A stretch of 64,000 nucleotides of DNA, taken from contig JAQJZZ010000010.1 in NCBI GenBank assembly GCA_030077755.1, forward strand, positions 5,642,001-5,706,000, given 5' to 3'. Under the pieces are notes generated by a model that was given only the letters and a program-made list of their open reading frames with translations, was not told the DNA's origin and did no database searches. How positions within the stretch are numbered: position 1 is the first letter of the stretch; each line of letters begins with the position of its first letter. Source of the DNA: Filosporella fistucella (taxonomy: Eukaryota > Ascomycota > Leotiomycetes > Helotiales). Positions 1 through 11,945 of the stretch are shown here, piece after piece. The position numbers were made by a program, and so were the translations under genes.

Positions 1-273
1 TTTGCTCGTTTCGGGAGTTGGTCCTCGGTCTTCAAATTCTCAAGAGCATGCTTTGGTGCCATGACGGCGGAGGTATCCCAGGATATTCTACGATACTGTA
101 GTGACTCAGATTCCAATGTGATGATGAAGGTAAGTGCGACTTTCGTCGACTGAGGATAGGACGATAAGAATTATTGTGTCCTGGGGAATTCAGTTTAGCA
201 AGTAAAGGAGGGGCTGGCAACAGTGGCTCGAATTGCCGTAGGTCGTCGCAGATCAAGGGACAGTGGTGTCTGA
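1..273 (+). CDS. C-terminal end of an unidentified protein (truncated by window edge)
   Basis: Frame 1 is open from the first base to a GTAAGT donor at 130 (43 codons). Joining it to an acceptor TTTAG ending at 198 gives 24 more codons and a TGA at 271-273 (exons 1-129 and 199-273, intron 69 nt). The end of the protein is basic (short run GRRRSRDSG). I recognise no domain. The model rests on an open frame, a perfect donor and a phase-correct acceptor, so it is plausible but weak; the 5' part lies outside the window. Confidence 0.35.
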
Positions 274-922
274 AATTACAAGACGGAGCGGAATGCGTAA
301 GTTAGTCTTGCAATTGTATTATTAGAAATATGAGCAAGAAGTAGAGGACAGTTGTCGCGCGATGAGAAGTGGTACTTCGGAGAGAAAAGAGGTTGGTGAC
401 GCGCCCGCGACCTCGCGCCGGAAGGAAGTTGATATCACGCTACCTGAGTTAATCCCTGCTCAAGCTCAATGGTCTCGCTTTCTCAAAGGTAGAACCTCAC
501 CAAGTCAGGGTGATTTCAATAGAGGGAGTTATTACGAGAAAGATGCATGGCAGATGCTGAAGCTACCTAATAACTGTAGATGGCAAGCCGTAAGTAGTTA
601 ATTATTTTGCACTAGTCTATGCCAGACTTCACATTGAGTAGCAGACAAGCCCGAGCGATGGTGTTAGTGCGGGCAACAGTGCATTATCAAAACGGCTTAC
701 AGAATTTAATGCGGGGTATATATAATTCTTCCAATGTCTTGACTTATATCTTGGATTTTCAAGAAGTATCATTATGCAAAATTGTGGTATCGAGAAATCC
801 TCCAAACTCCCCAAAATCATTCTCCTCTCAGGCCCCCAAGTCATCATATCCATGCCCCCAAGTCATCATATCCATGCCCCCATTACAACAGTATCAACCG
901 AGAACGTTCCTTTGACCTCTAA
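274..922. other. Intergenic, with a short tandem duplication
   Basis: No convincing gene. Open frames of 79-98 codons occur on both strands but lack recognisable domains or splice support. It contains two perfect copies of a 22-bp unit at 832-875, described separately. Confidence 0.6.
832..883. repeat. 22-bp tandem duplication, two copies plus partial third
   Basis: The unit begins GCCCCCAAGTCATCATAT and ends CCAT. It occurs at 832-853 and again at 854-875 without mismatch, and a third start (GCCCCCAT) follows. It lies just 3' of the DUF3602 gene stop, so it may sit in the 3' UTR or terminator region. Confidence 0.85.
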
Positions 923-1439
923 TTATGGCTTCACTTCTTCCTTTGCTGTCTCCTTAGCAACTTTCTTCTTGAAGAGCTTGTTCTTCAGCTTATCGGCCAA
1001 GCCTTCGGGGTGCTTCTGGCCAGATGGCTCTGCGACATGAACATTGCCTTGTCCACCTCGTCCAACGTGGAAGTTCTCTCCCTCCATGCTTGGTCGCAGA
1101 GCTACCTCTGGGATAGCGACTTCGTCTTTTCGTGGGGTAGCCTTCATTCCTGGGGATCCGATGTTGGCTGCTCCGCCACGTCCAGTGCTGTATGCTCCAT
1201 CACCGTGGTCACCAACAACTCCCTCGCGGACGATTTCTCCATCTCCATATCTGTATACAGTCAGAAAGCTGAGAGTTGAATAGGGAAGATGTAATTTACG
1301 GAGTTGAGTCTTCGCCAATGTTTCCGGCGCCTACAAGTTATATGTTAACTTGCTCCTGTACCACATAACTTGAACACATACCTCCACGGCCGTGGCTGAC
1401 CTCCACACTGTTTCTAGTACTTCCGTTCTTGGTGCTCAT
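923..1439 (-). CDS. DUF3602 family (Par32/Amu1-like) phosphoprotein
   Basis: Three exons (1439-1382, 1330-1300, 1250-923) give 138 aa starting MSTKNGSTRN. The protein carries the family's spaced Gly-Arg-Gly-Gly units: HGRGGAGN near residue 18, TGRGGAAN near 65, and VGRGGQGN near 105. The C-terminus is a Lys-rich helix (KLKNKLFKKK). In yeast the relative Par32/Amu1 is a TORC1-responsive cytosolic phosphoprotein that inhibits ammonium transporters; that role is inferred here only by family. Introns are 51 and 49 nt. The continuous frame through intron 2 creates a false N-terminus starting near 1318; splicing restores the GRGGAGN unit. Length and repeat number fit the family. Confidence 0.85.
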
Positions 1440-3091
1440 GATTTTGGTAGATTTTGTTTGTGTAGATTTGGTGGTTGTTGGGGAGCTTCGAGGTTATGGT
1501 TCGGAGATCTGTATATGTAGGAAATTAGAAGGAAGCGCAAAAAACCTTGCAAAGAGAGTGATGAGAGAATTTGGGGGACGGCTCGAAGGCGGGGATCATG
1601 AGAGCAGCAGAAGAGAGAGGGAGGCTTGGCTTGGCCTGTCTCTCTTCTCTCCCAAGCAGGCTCAGACCACGGGCAGCCCGTAACCGGCCACTGTCTTGAC
1701 CAAGTTGACAGGAGCCTTCGACACACTTTGTCCGCAATTTGATTGGCAAGGGCACGTACCTGTGGTCCGACAAGTTGGGGGTGACTTGTAGAGATTTGTC
1801 AAGGGAAAAGCAAAAGCAACGGAAGCAGGTGATGATGGCCAGGTAAATAAGGCAAGTTAGGGAAGGTCAATATAAAACACGTGCAGCGGGAGGACAATGT
1901 AGGACAACTATCTTGGCATAGAAGCAGAGAGAGTCTCAAGATTCAAGACCTATGATGAGGGGGGGAATCACTCAAAATTGCGATATATGGAGCCTATGAC
2001 GCCATCTACATTTCAGGCTCGGAAATGTCAGGTACCAACAAGCAAATGAGGGCGATGTCGCGATGCACCAGGCTCAAGTGATCGGGTGTAGAATTGAATT
2101 TGGGGAGTGATGATTAGCTGTGTTGCAGACGCCTTGTCATTGTGAAAGATAAGGAGAGCTCTTATCTTTGCTTCGCCTATCTGCCCTCCCCCTTGCTCCC
2201 CTCGTTTCCCTCCTCCTCCAAGTCTTTGACGCTCTCCCGGTTGCACAGGCACAGGTGGAAGTCCGTCCAGATCCTTTGAGCATGAGTCCGGTTACAAGGG
2301 AAAAATCCAAAGAGTCATCGTAATGTACAGTCAGCATCCATCTGAGCGTTTTGTTGCACGTCTGTCTTCATTTTGTAGCGTAATAGTTTGGTAAATCTGT
2401 TATCATATCATCATTCAGGGTGCTACCTCCCAACACCACGCCCGCGAGAACTAAAGCCACCTACGGCCATAGTACATCAAGATGTGGCGCAAGAGAGAAG
2501 TCTAATTTACCGATTTCTGCATATGAACTCTGGCCAAGCACAGTTGTCACATTCCTGTGCCGTCTGCTCCGTGCAAAATGATGTTGAATGGCTGTCGTCG
2601 GCATACTTCTTAGACTTTCTACGTCTGCTCTATACCAAATAACTTGGCACATCTAAGGTGATGTCTTACTCTATGTGTCTCAAATGCTTATTTCCGCATT
2701 CTAGATCCAACTTCAGCCGTATATTTGACGTTGTGAGGATATATGGCGGTAAAATTTGCGACTACGTGATGTATGCGAGTTCTCAGCATGCCTGATAGCC
2801 TTTTCAGCTGAGACCCACCGCTATCTAAGCTATTGATCATTCCGGGTATTATTTGCAACAATGGACGGCGATGGACTCAGAGTAAACATAGGCTAATAAT
2901 ATCGCTTACACAGTGAGTGACTTAGACTAGAAAAGGGGTAAAGCTAGATACACGTGATTGAGTTTGAGGCTGTATGCCATTGTGTCTGCATTAATGAACA
3001 TGAAAAAATCATTGCAAGAAAGCATAAACTTTGTCCCCGACCTCGCTCTCAAAGCTGGTGTTATCGTGTCTCGAAATCATGCCATAACTAG
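1440..3091. other. Intergenic, no gene seen
   Basis: Upstream region of the DUF3602 gene and downstream region of the phosphate carrier. Only short overlapping frames (under 100 codons) without domains. CACGTG E-box cores occur near 1879 and 2951, with no further support. Confidence 0.6.
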
Positions 3092-4398
3092 TTATTTCTG
3101 CTCTTGAGGCGGAGCGGCACCACCTGTCGTGGGCAGTCCCATGAAAATCTTAAAGTAGTCCTAGCCGAAGTTATTAGCTGTGGTGTTCAGATGGAAACAT
3201 GTTGTGTCAACTTACGTAAATCATCCATTGAAGACCAGTCAGTGTTCCGATCATGACAATTCTGACAGGAAGACCGTTCCAGAGACCAGAGAATCCAATG
3301 TCCTTGTAGATCCGTCCCATAGCAGCTCCGAACGCCTCTCCAGGTTGGCGATTGGCATTGAGTTTCGAGACCATGACATCGGCAGGGTGTGAGACAATGG
3401 CGCATAGAATACCAGCAAGATAACCACCAGTGAAAGAAACACCAGTCTGGGCAGCCTTACTGTAATCCGATTTCTGACCTGGTAAACGATCATAGATCAT
3501 CTCGACAATAGTTTCAAATGAAGCGAATTTCATCATAGTGTACGGAATTTGTCGTCCCCAGAGAGGATAGAGCCCTTTGTAAAGCCCTCCGAAGCCTTCC
3601 TTGGCAGTAATTATGCTGATACCATCGAAAGTACCTTTCGCAAAAGGTGGAATTGTCGTTTGCATTCTGACTTTGACAGCTTCAAATGGGCATAGAGCAA
3701 CATCGGCAATAAATTCAGCTGATGCACTGGCTGCCAAATAAAGTGCAGTCTTGTACTTGTATGCATTTTCAGCACCAGCTAGATCCGAGTAATACTTCTT
3801 GAAAAATTCGTATCCTCCATATTTGAAGGCTCCTTGAGCACTGTACCCGAAGAACGTTGGACCCCAGCCAGTGTAGATGCCACGGAATCCTTCAGCACGG
3901 CCAATTTTCCCCCAGGCTTGGAAATTGCCAGTATACATCTTCGAATCGACTTGTCGGCGACATTTGACCAAGTCAAGAGGGGTTACAGCAGTATGGGTTA
4001 GACCCTAGATATTGTTAGTTTCTTCGTCGTACAATTGCCCATGTCTAAGTGGTGGAAGTAAAAGTGGGTTCACTTACACAGGCCAACAAGCCTCCAAAGG
4101 TACACGCAGCATAGAACTTTGGACTATAGAGCTCAATTTGGCCAGTCTTCTCCTGAGCTTTAGCAGTCGCTTTCTCAAATTCCTTCGTTGCCTCAGCGCT
4201 CAAAGCCTTGGCTTTGTCTTTCGCATCATCTACAACAGACCAGGTAGGATAGAGCTCAGCACGAGCTTGAAGTGGAGTCGGCTTAGCAGAGAAAGGAGTC
4301 GCCGTTTGGGGGTATGAGGTCTCACGGCGGCGCCCAAATGGCACAGCGGGATGGAAGATATCGTGGAGAGTGTCCTGGGTTGGGAAGAGGATAGGCAT
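3092..4398 (-). CDS. MIR1: Mitochondrial phosphate carrier (Mir1-type)
   Basis: Imports inorganic phosphate with protons across the inner mitochondrial membrane for ATP synthesis. Three exons (4398-4078, 4004-3216, 3160-3092) encode 392 aa. The three mitochondrial-carrier signatures are visible: PLDLVKCRRQVD at the first intron junction, PFEAVKVRMQT in the second repeat and PADVMVSKLN in the third. The N-terminal ~95 residues are long and include an Ala/Lys-rich helical stretch (DDAKDKAKALSAEATKEFEK), longer than yeast Mir1, consistent with fungal orthologues. The start was set at the ATG at 4398; the frame is open further upstream only through a non-ATG codon. The gene is head-to-head with the CBS-domain gene, 710 bp apart. 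Confidence 0.95.
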
Positions 4399-5108
4399 CT
4401 TGAGTTTCTGAAGTGACAATTGTCAGTCCGAGATAGAAAGGAAATCAACAATACTCGAGAGGGCAGGAAATGAGGAGAACTGCAAGTAGGCCCGCTGAAA
4501 TAGCCGCATTGACTTCAATTGCTCAATCAAGAGTTTACATTGAGCAGAGCGGACGCGGAAACGGGAATGGGGTGGCATACGGGACTCCTTATCTCCGAGC
4601 AAGAACGATTATGAGAATGTATGTCAAACACGAGCAGCAGAAAATTTAGTTTTCAAAGAGCAGAGAATGCGAACGCGAGGTCAATCGAATACGACCAGCG
4701 CAAGTACTTCCTCGATGAGAGATGTTTGATGTTGATGAATGGGGTGAAAGTTAGAAAGCGTGCGGAGAGAGCTTGAGCTCGGACGGGAAGCTCACAACCG
4801 TTGAACAACCGGGGTTGGCTCCTGATGTGACGTAGCCAATTCGAGGAATTCAGAACAATCCCAAGTCCAATAGCTGTACCTGCGTATAAACAGTTTATAT
4901 CTTCAAGATAAATACATATAGCTATGCGATGGAAATCTAAGGTGAATATATCTTGGAGTGATGTTCTAAGACAAACATGTATTTTTAGTATATCACCAAT
5001 CACAACTCTCTGTTCCTGAGGCTGCAAAATTTCAACCCCTCCATCAAGGTTCCTTTTGTCGACGTGACAGCTCAACCAGTGATCATTATCAGCAACGCTT
5101 CTCGAACA
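4399..5108. other. Divergent promoter region (MIR1 / CBS gene)
   Basis: Shared 5' region of two genes transcribed away from each other. A CTTCAG-type acceptor just upstream of the MIR1 ATG suggests a possible 5' UTR intron. No additional gene seen. Confidence 0.5.
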
Positions 5109-5703
5109 ATGTCAACAGCCATGTCGAATACTATTCCAGTGGGAAGTAACGATGTAGCTTCGAAAATGGCAGATATTGCTTCTTCGCAACCGGCTAAACT
5201 CTCCAAATTCGCAAACCGATACAGAGGAGTACAGCATCACATGCCTGCATCTTCAACATATTGCTAACAAGTTACAGGCAACAGTAGAAGACCTAGATCC
5301 TCCTTCAGCTCTTTCCTGCAATCCTACAGATCCCATCTCTCACGCTCTCCTCTCTGCTTTCGAACGAGATTATACTCACCTCACCGTTGTCTCTGACACA
5401 AACCGTGCCTTACTAGGCTATCTCTCCATCCCACACCTTCGCATTCTTCTCGATCACGGCAAAGTCACAGAGAGCGACCAAGTATCCAAGGCGATGGTTA
5501 AGTTTCGGAGAAAGGGCAGAGTGTATAAAGTTATTACAATGGACACACCACTGGAGGAACTCGAGCTTTTCTTCAACGGCGGTGAGAACGGTGAGAGTGG
5601 AAAGCAGGAGTTTGCTGTTGTCACCGATGCCAGTAGACGATTTGTATTAGGTGTTGCAACAAGGACGGATCTAGAAGAGTTCGCCAGGAGGAGACCTGCC
5701 TGA
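5109..5703 (+). CDS. CBS-domain pair protein
   Basis: Two exons (5109-5228, 5278-5703; 49-nt intron with a GCTAAC branch site) give 181 aa. After a ~40-residue Ser/Ala-rich N-terminus, two CBS motifs can be read: the first around residues 45-90 (DPISHALLSAFERDYTHLTV, then LLGYLSIPHL) and the second around 110-175 (GRVYKVITMDTPLEELELFF, then FVLGVATRTDLEEF). CBS pairs usually bind adenine nucleotides and act as energy or ligand sensors. No catalytic domain is fused, so this is a stand-alone CBS protein; the partner is unknown. The ATG at 5109 was preferred because the frame further upstream starts with GTG. Confidence 0.85.
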
Positions 5704-6751
5704 ATGGTATTTGAGATTGGTTCATTCAACAGGACCCAATTTGCTGGTTGGAGTTTCGGGCATTGCATTGACTTACAGCGGGACATTAAGAAATCGAGTG
5801 TATCATGGACTTAAGACATGTCGATAGAGCATTATGACCTCAGGAGCATGTGTGCGGTATATTATGTGGCCGGTTTTCAACAATTCGTGGCTGCGTGGTT
5901 AATATATGGGTGGTAAAAATGTATCAACACCCTCTGGCGCTCCACTAAACTTTTCAATACCGGTTGCGTAGGTCCATATTCCTCAAGCAGGGTGTATGCC
6001 AAATGAATAGCGTAAGACCTATGCACTAGGATATACAATAGTTGAACTCAATCCCTGCCACTACTCGTAGTTCGAGACACCCGTCTTATCAATCAGCAAG
6101 TGCAATTGCCCACCATACTCGGGTATATGTAATATCTCGCGCACAGTTTATCGCATTACTTGCCTTGCTTGCCACTTCTTTAGTAGGAAAGAATTTCCGC
6201 CCACATTTTCAATTGGCAACTTTCCATCGCTTCTCTTGCTTTCTGAATCTTCCATGTCTGAACAAACGTTTTTGTGTCCTCCCGGCCAATGGATACAAGA
6301 GCGAAGTCCTTACTTTCACTCTCGGTTCCATGCACTTAGCATCTATGACATCTTAAGCTGTCCGTAATGTACCAGTTATATCCTAGTATGGAGACTGGAC
6401 ACTGTTGTTTTGGGTAGGTGAGAGGATATGGGTTTCGACTTACTCATTTCGCATCATGGAAATGCTTAAGTAGATAAATGTGGTATGTACCAAGGCGGTC
6501 ACGGGCAATGCAGAGCCATGATCGTACAATAGTAGGGGCAAACCCCTACAGGAATAAGAACGGAAATAGGGTGGGCAGAGAATCTGGGTGGTAGGAGGGA
6601 CATTTTAATCACTTGAGTGAGTGAATAAAACTCCTGGACATTTGAGTTCCCTAAAGACAATGGGAAATTCAATCACAAGATCATATCCAAATCACAATAG
6701 ACAATTTCAAGATTCTTCATTCTACAATCCTATCTCTTCAGCATCACTGCT
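5704..6751. other. Intergenic, no gene seen
   Basis: Convergent 3' regions of the CBS and Pro/Gln-rich genes. The longest frame (6042-6356, +) is low complexity and domain-free, so I do not call it. Confidence 0.6.
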
Positions 6752-7291
6752 TCAGGTCTTAGGTTTCCTTCCAAACCCAAACTTGATCCTTTTGATCCGG
6801 TATACCTGCACTCCCTCGTTCGCACTTCCATCCGTGTCCTCTTCTCCAACAACTCCCTCCCCGTTTGAATACTGTACCATAGTCTCGGGAGGTGTGGGGT
6901 ATCCTGGATACGTAACATGTGCGTATTGCGGCTGGAAGACTGGCGGCATAGCGGGCGTTTGTTGATGGTAATGCCACTGTTGTAAAGGCTGGGATGCTGG
7001 AGGCTGAGAGTACATTGGCTTTTGGAAGTGGTAGGGTTGTAGTTGGGGGACTTGGTAGGGAATTTGGTATGGGACTTGGTACTGTGTGTAGCTGGTTTGG
7101 AAAGGTGCAGAAACAGGAAGAGTAGGCTGAGATACGAAGGTTTGCAGTTGAGCTGCTTGAGAAGGCATAAGAAATGCCTGCGGTTGCATGACCGGAGTAG
7201 CAGCAGCAGTGTTGACCCCGCCTTGAGGCCAAAGAGGTGGCGGTAAGGTAGAGTAAGGAGGAGGTGGGTCAGAATTCGACGTAGTTGACAT
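6752..7291 (-). CDS. Pro/Gln/Tyr-rich protein with PPxY motif
   Basis: Single-exon frame of 179 aa starting MSTTSNSDPPPPYSTL. Residues 9-13 form a PPPPY (PPxY) motif, the classic ligand for WW domains such as those of Nedd4/Rsp5 ubiquitin ligases. The middle is a short imperfect repeat of Tyr-Gln-Val/Ile-Pro units (YQVPYQIPYQVPQ, near residue 72). The C-terminus is abruptly basic (RIKRIKFGFGRKPKT). No folded domain is visible; it is probably a disordered adaptor. Expression is inferred only from frame integrity and composition. Confidence 0.65.
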   Translation of the reverse strand: MSTTSNSDPPPPYSTLPPPLWPQGGVNTAAATPVMQPQAFLMPSQAAQLQTFVSQPTLPVSAPFQTSYTQYQVPYQIPYQVPQLQPYHFQKPMYSQPPASQPLQQWHYHQQTPAMPPVFQPQYAHVTYPGYPTPPETMVQYSNGEGVVGEEDTDGSANEGVQVYRIKRIKFGFGRKPKT

Positions 7292-8078
7292 GTTTTTCTT
7301 TTGAGTAGATGCTTTGAGTGTTGTTGTAAAAGAGTTGTGGTAAGGTGTATCTCAAATACCTTCGTGTGTTGTGGAAATATCTGATGTTTTGGGGAAGAGG
7401 AATGTTAAGCCGAAGAAATAGTCAGAGTTGGGTTCCGTCTGCTTCTACAGATGACCGTATTCTCCATTGTGGTGAACGGTGTTGCGTGTGCTCCTATGAA
7501 CGGGTTGTGAGATATTGAGCCAATCACTTTCATGATTGTGAATGGTCGAATGGGGAGCAGGAGAATAAGATAATTGTGTGATCGGATAAAACTTGCCATT
7601 GGAATCTTATCATGGACAACACTAGTGAATAGTCATCACTGCTTGTTCCGACTTATATTAATTGAGATGTACCTTGCTCTTGGTTGCTACTATACCTTTC
7701 AATAATGCAAAAGTTCCATCGTCTATAATAGAGGTTTTGATGAATAAACGTAGATGCATGAAGGCCCTAGTAAAAAGGGAACACGGGTATGAAAGCTGAT
7801 TCTTCTATCTCTAATCACGTTTGTATTTGTATTTAGTGGTAGGAGTGCCGTTCATTGGCAATTACTTTAGCATTCTACCTTGTTATAGCTCTATTTGCGT
7901 GTCTGTATGGCTGTTTCAATCCAATGGTTGATATTTTTGCATTCCAAACACTCTTTGAATAATGATATACACTAACTAGGATTACCTGACAATCATCAAC
8001 CATGATATTCTCTGGGGAAAAAATATATATATATATGTATCACTTGATGAAATATAGTAGTGATATGCCTCCGTATTG
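7292..8078. other. AT-rich intergenic, no gene seen
   Basis: Promoter region of the Pro/Gln-rich gene followed by AT-rich sequence. A short (AT)n run occurs near 8024-8036 immediately before the minisatellite. Confidence 0.6.
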
Positions 8079-8778
8079 TCCGCAGGTAGCATGAATGCGC
8101 AGTTGAAATGACCACACAAGTGCTTGACTACGCAAATGATATTAATGTGCAAGTGATTTGACTGCACAAGTGATACGAATGCGTAGGTGTTATGAATACG
8201 CAAGTAGTGTGAACACGCTAGTGTTGTGATCATGCAATTACATGAATGCGCAAGTGCTATCTATGAATGGGCAAGTGTGAGAAACACGTAAGTGAAATAG
8301 ATACGCAGATGCTGTGGATACGCAAATTTTGTGAATTTGCAAGTGATATGAATGTGCAAGTAATATAAATACACAGTGGAGGCGTTGTAAGTATATAAGT
8401 GACTGAATATTCAAGTGTTATAAATACGCAAGTGGTGTGACTACGCAAGTGATATGACTCCGTAAATGACAAAATCCACAATCACAAGAGGTCCTCAGGT
8501 ATGAGGAACGCGTAGATGTCACAAATGCGCCAATACAGTTGTTGCACCAGTACAATGATTGCAAAGGTAAAATGATTATGAAAGAGTAAGGATTGCGAAA
8601 ATACTATGACTTTGACAGATAATGTAAATCGCAGCTTATATGGGCCATCAACCTAAGAGTCCGCAAGTGTTGTGGATATACAACTTGGATAAGTACGCAA
8701 CTGAGATGAATACACAAATAAGTTGAATACAAAATTAAACCATACAAGCAAGTCATACAGATCCGCGTATACAGTAAG
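8079..8778. repeat. Decayed 17-bp minisatellite, about 40 units
   Basis: Successive units align at exactly 17 bp with consensus close to TACGCAAGTGATATGAA. Well preserved consecutive units are seen from about 8130 to 8240 and from about 8330 to 8470; around them the period persists but the sequence decays (for example the units around 8530-8640), and identity rises again near 8660-8720. A few units are 16 bp or carry small insertions. Because 17 is not a multiple of three, minus-strand reading frames through the array repeat every 17 codons (LRxHxTCxFIxL-like), so the 74-83 codon frames there are by-products of the repeat, not genes. Confidence 0.85.
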
Positions 8779-9655
8779 TTTATATGTACAAGTATCTCTA
8801 TCCACATCCCCTATTAAGACTCAAGCACAACGACTCCGCCATCACCGAATTCAGCAAACAAGCTTGATACCTCTGACAAGATTCATGTCCTGCTAAAACT
8901 TCTTTGTGCTACGATGATACGACGCGCTGTTGCCATGAGGCCGCAAGTTCTAATATATACGAGTCTTGACTTTACATCTTAGAATAATGAGATGTGCTAC
9001 GCCTTAAGTCTTAAATATCGAATCTCCACACTCGTATCAGCACAGCCAGCCTAGTACATTGATGCTTACAAATGTGTTCAGAGACTGTGAGTGTTCATAT
9101 TGGAGACTATGATGCCTGTAGTTCTATACAACAGCTTGCGATCACTGAGTTTCGTGCCATTTTACTCCTTTTGACTCAAATATATATCTGCAGGTCAGAA
9201 AAGAGTATCTCCTCCAAATTTCCACCTTGCATATCGTCTAGAACAAGGGTATATCCTAAGGACATCTGGACTTCAGACAGGATACCTTTATTTGCGCTTG
9301 CGATTTTTACCCCAACACCCTTCAAATTCCACCCCTTTGTCTTGACTTGACTTCCCTTTCCAGACAGACACCTTTTCTTAGTCACACAATGAACATACAG
9401 TGTGTCTGGAGGCCCAGATAGCATAGCAGCTGCATTTGAAGCCCACAAGTGGTGTAGTCTGATATTACTAGGGTTAGTCTGAGATGAATCATCCAACCCA
9501 AGTACTTACAATAATCTGCATCATATTCATCTAGTTGACAACCTCCAGATATGTACTAAATCTTCTCGGTATTAGAGTCAGATTCCTATGGGATTTGTGA
9601 ATCAGGCGCAATAATATTGTTGACTCGTATGCTATAATTGTACTTGCACAAACAA
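8779..9655. other. Intergenic, no gene seen
   Basis: Lies 3' of the transcription factor gene. A minus-strand frame at 9176-9496 has no recognisable domain and I do not call it. Confidence 0.55.
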
Positions 9656-11945
9656 TCATTGAAAATTCGTCGGGAAAGCGGGGTTCAGATTTCCCTCCAA
9701 GCAAGCATCAAACCCATCAAGATCAAACGCGGGATCAAACATGCCGAAAAGATCAAAATCCGAGATCGAGTCAAACAAGGCTGGATTGAACTCCTGAGTA
9801 ATATTATTGGATGATTGTATGCTGAAGTCAGTCATCGATGTTTGATCCGTATGAGCTATTGTGAGGTCAGAGTGTAGTCTGTCAAGAAAATAGAAAATCA
9901 CTTACTTCCATTCGGGGCTGAACCTGGTGCAGAAGCTTCAGCTTCTTCAATTCTGCTACCGCTACTGGAATTATGGTAGGACCTCTTCTCAGAAGCAGAC
10001 ATAGTCAAGAATACTCTGTCCATTTCTTTGAGCAATTTCTTGCCCATCTCAGAAGTTGTCGAAGCTGACCAAAACGTGCCATCAAGTTCTGACAGCGCAT
10101 CACAAATTGTCTGAAATTGGGCCCTGGATCGAGCACGATGTGAAGGTAATTTACTGTGTCTCATCTCACGATAGGCAATGCTCATTGATAGAGACATGGC
10201 ATATGGTATGAATGGGAACAGTGTAATCTGCTCCTGGAAATCCTTGCTAACGGTAGAACAGACGATTGAGGTAGAAAGACTCTGGCGAAGATATGACATT
10301 GAGGACCTTAATGGGTCATCCCAAGATTTCGTCCGACAAGACAGTATTGCCACGGCGTGGTAGAGCAATTCGATAGTGGCTGTTTTGAAATGAGATTCTA
10401 GCTGATTGAGAATGGGAATCGCTGAGAACAACTTACTAAGTGCTGATGCCCCAATTGAATTCGCCCCACACTTCAACACAATGTCTTCAAAAGAAGGAAT
10501 GTCCCATATAGCGCTGGCAGGCTCGATTTCTGTACTGGCTGGTCTGTAAAGTTGTATAACTTTATCCAGCAGCGAAATAACTTCAAGAAACAGACGGAAG
10601 CATGGTGCTTGCTGCTCGAGACACAGATCGAGGCTCTTACTCAGGTCTCTTTCATGCATGGTTACAGGGCGTCCATTGACAGCAGCATTCATACGATCGA
10701 TAGCCCAAACAGCGCAAAACAATATATCGTTCTTTTGATCCACACGTTCTTCTCGTTGTGGTTTGATATGAAGACCAAGAGAATGGATATGATGTATCGC
10801 TATACTGCAGAATCTACACAATTAGCTCGAAATCATCAACGAGATGTAGAAAAGAAAGGAATAATATCTATCAGTATCTTGAAAAGAAGTATATTGTCAT
10901 TCACATCAGGTTGCGCTAAATCCTGAATTCTAAAAAAAAGTTGCACCTACTGTGCTGTCAAGTCCTCGCCAACAGGATTATCCACAAACTGCGACATTAA
11001 AGCCAAAGCTTGTATAATCACAATTTTATCCTTCACGAGACCAATTTCAATAGATAGTCTCATGGCAGCCGAGATCTTATTACCAAAGTCTCTACATGCC
11101 CTTGCTGTGGGGGATTCCGGTAGAATAAGGTGTGGCCTCGCCATAGGACTCTTCGATGCTGCTAAGCATATAGCTTGTTGAAGAAGGATATGACTAGGGT
11201 CCAGTGACGAGAGATTTTTATGTGTATTGAAATCGATAACTGGAAAAATAGGATGTATTCTCTCCATATAAATGTTCGATAGCACGACTAGACTATCAGT
11301 CGGAGGCAGGCATGACAAGCATTCTTGCTCAAGCATCGGCACGAGCACTTTCTGCACCAGTGATCCGGAGCCGTGAAATATGCTCGCGGAAATTTGGGAC
11401 GTGTCTTGAGTGTCTAGAGAAGCTGTTCTTTTGAGAGCAGAGTTGAGCCAGATCCCGATACTGGAATCTGAAGATGAGGTTCGGACTTCATCCGGACTTG
11501 TTGCCTCAAGAAAGATCCCTTCTGGACTCAAGTGCCCGATGAATCTTGAATTTTGTCCCTCTTGAAGGGGAGCCTGGGGAGCTGCCGATTGCTCATCTCG
11601 TATCTGAAGCCCTTGATCGGGAGTATCGAGTTGAGGAACATTACCGGATGATATGATACTCGCAGACGCGCTTTGAAGATTACTCTGGCTCTCATGAACG
11701 CCTGTTACATTGACAAATGGGGATCTCCTTGCAGAAGCCGTATGTAAACAGCGTTTCTTCCGACGCCGACAGCTATCACAAGCTTTCTGAACCTGGGACC
11801 TCTTTGCGGAGGCTCCAATGCCATCGGAGGCTATAAACTTAAAACGAGATGGCGGAACAACATGCGTAGAGCCATTCTTCACCGGCAATTGGCTCATATC
11901 TGTTCGCTCTTTCTCAACATGGACAGGCTGCTCATCGTTAGCCAT
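9656..11945 (-). CDS. Fungal transcription factor with partial Zn2Cys6 finger and middle homology domain
   Basis: Three exons (11945-10951, 10813-9906, 9855-9656) encode 700 aa. Near residue 55 lies KACDSCRRRKKRCLH, the first half of a Zn2Cys6 binuclear cluster (C-x2-C-x6-C with basic loop). The expected second half (C-x2-C-x6-C) is not present in the following residues. The fungal-specific transcription factor domain spans roughly residues 205-420, including the helix joined across intron 1 (IAIHHIHSLGLHI) and CAVWAIDRMNAAVNGRP. The last exon is rich in Asp/Phe (SDFDLFGMFDPAFDLDGF), a typical acidic-aromatic activation tail. Intron 1 is 137 nt, intron 2 is 50 nt. Target genes are unknown. 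Confidence 0.85.

Noticed and set aside
8079..8778. Possible CRISPR-like array or repeat-coded protein on the minus strand
   Set aside because: The units are contiguous with no spacers, and the open frames arise from the 17-bp period (51 bp = 17 codons); there is no start context, splice signal or domain.
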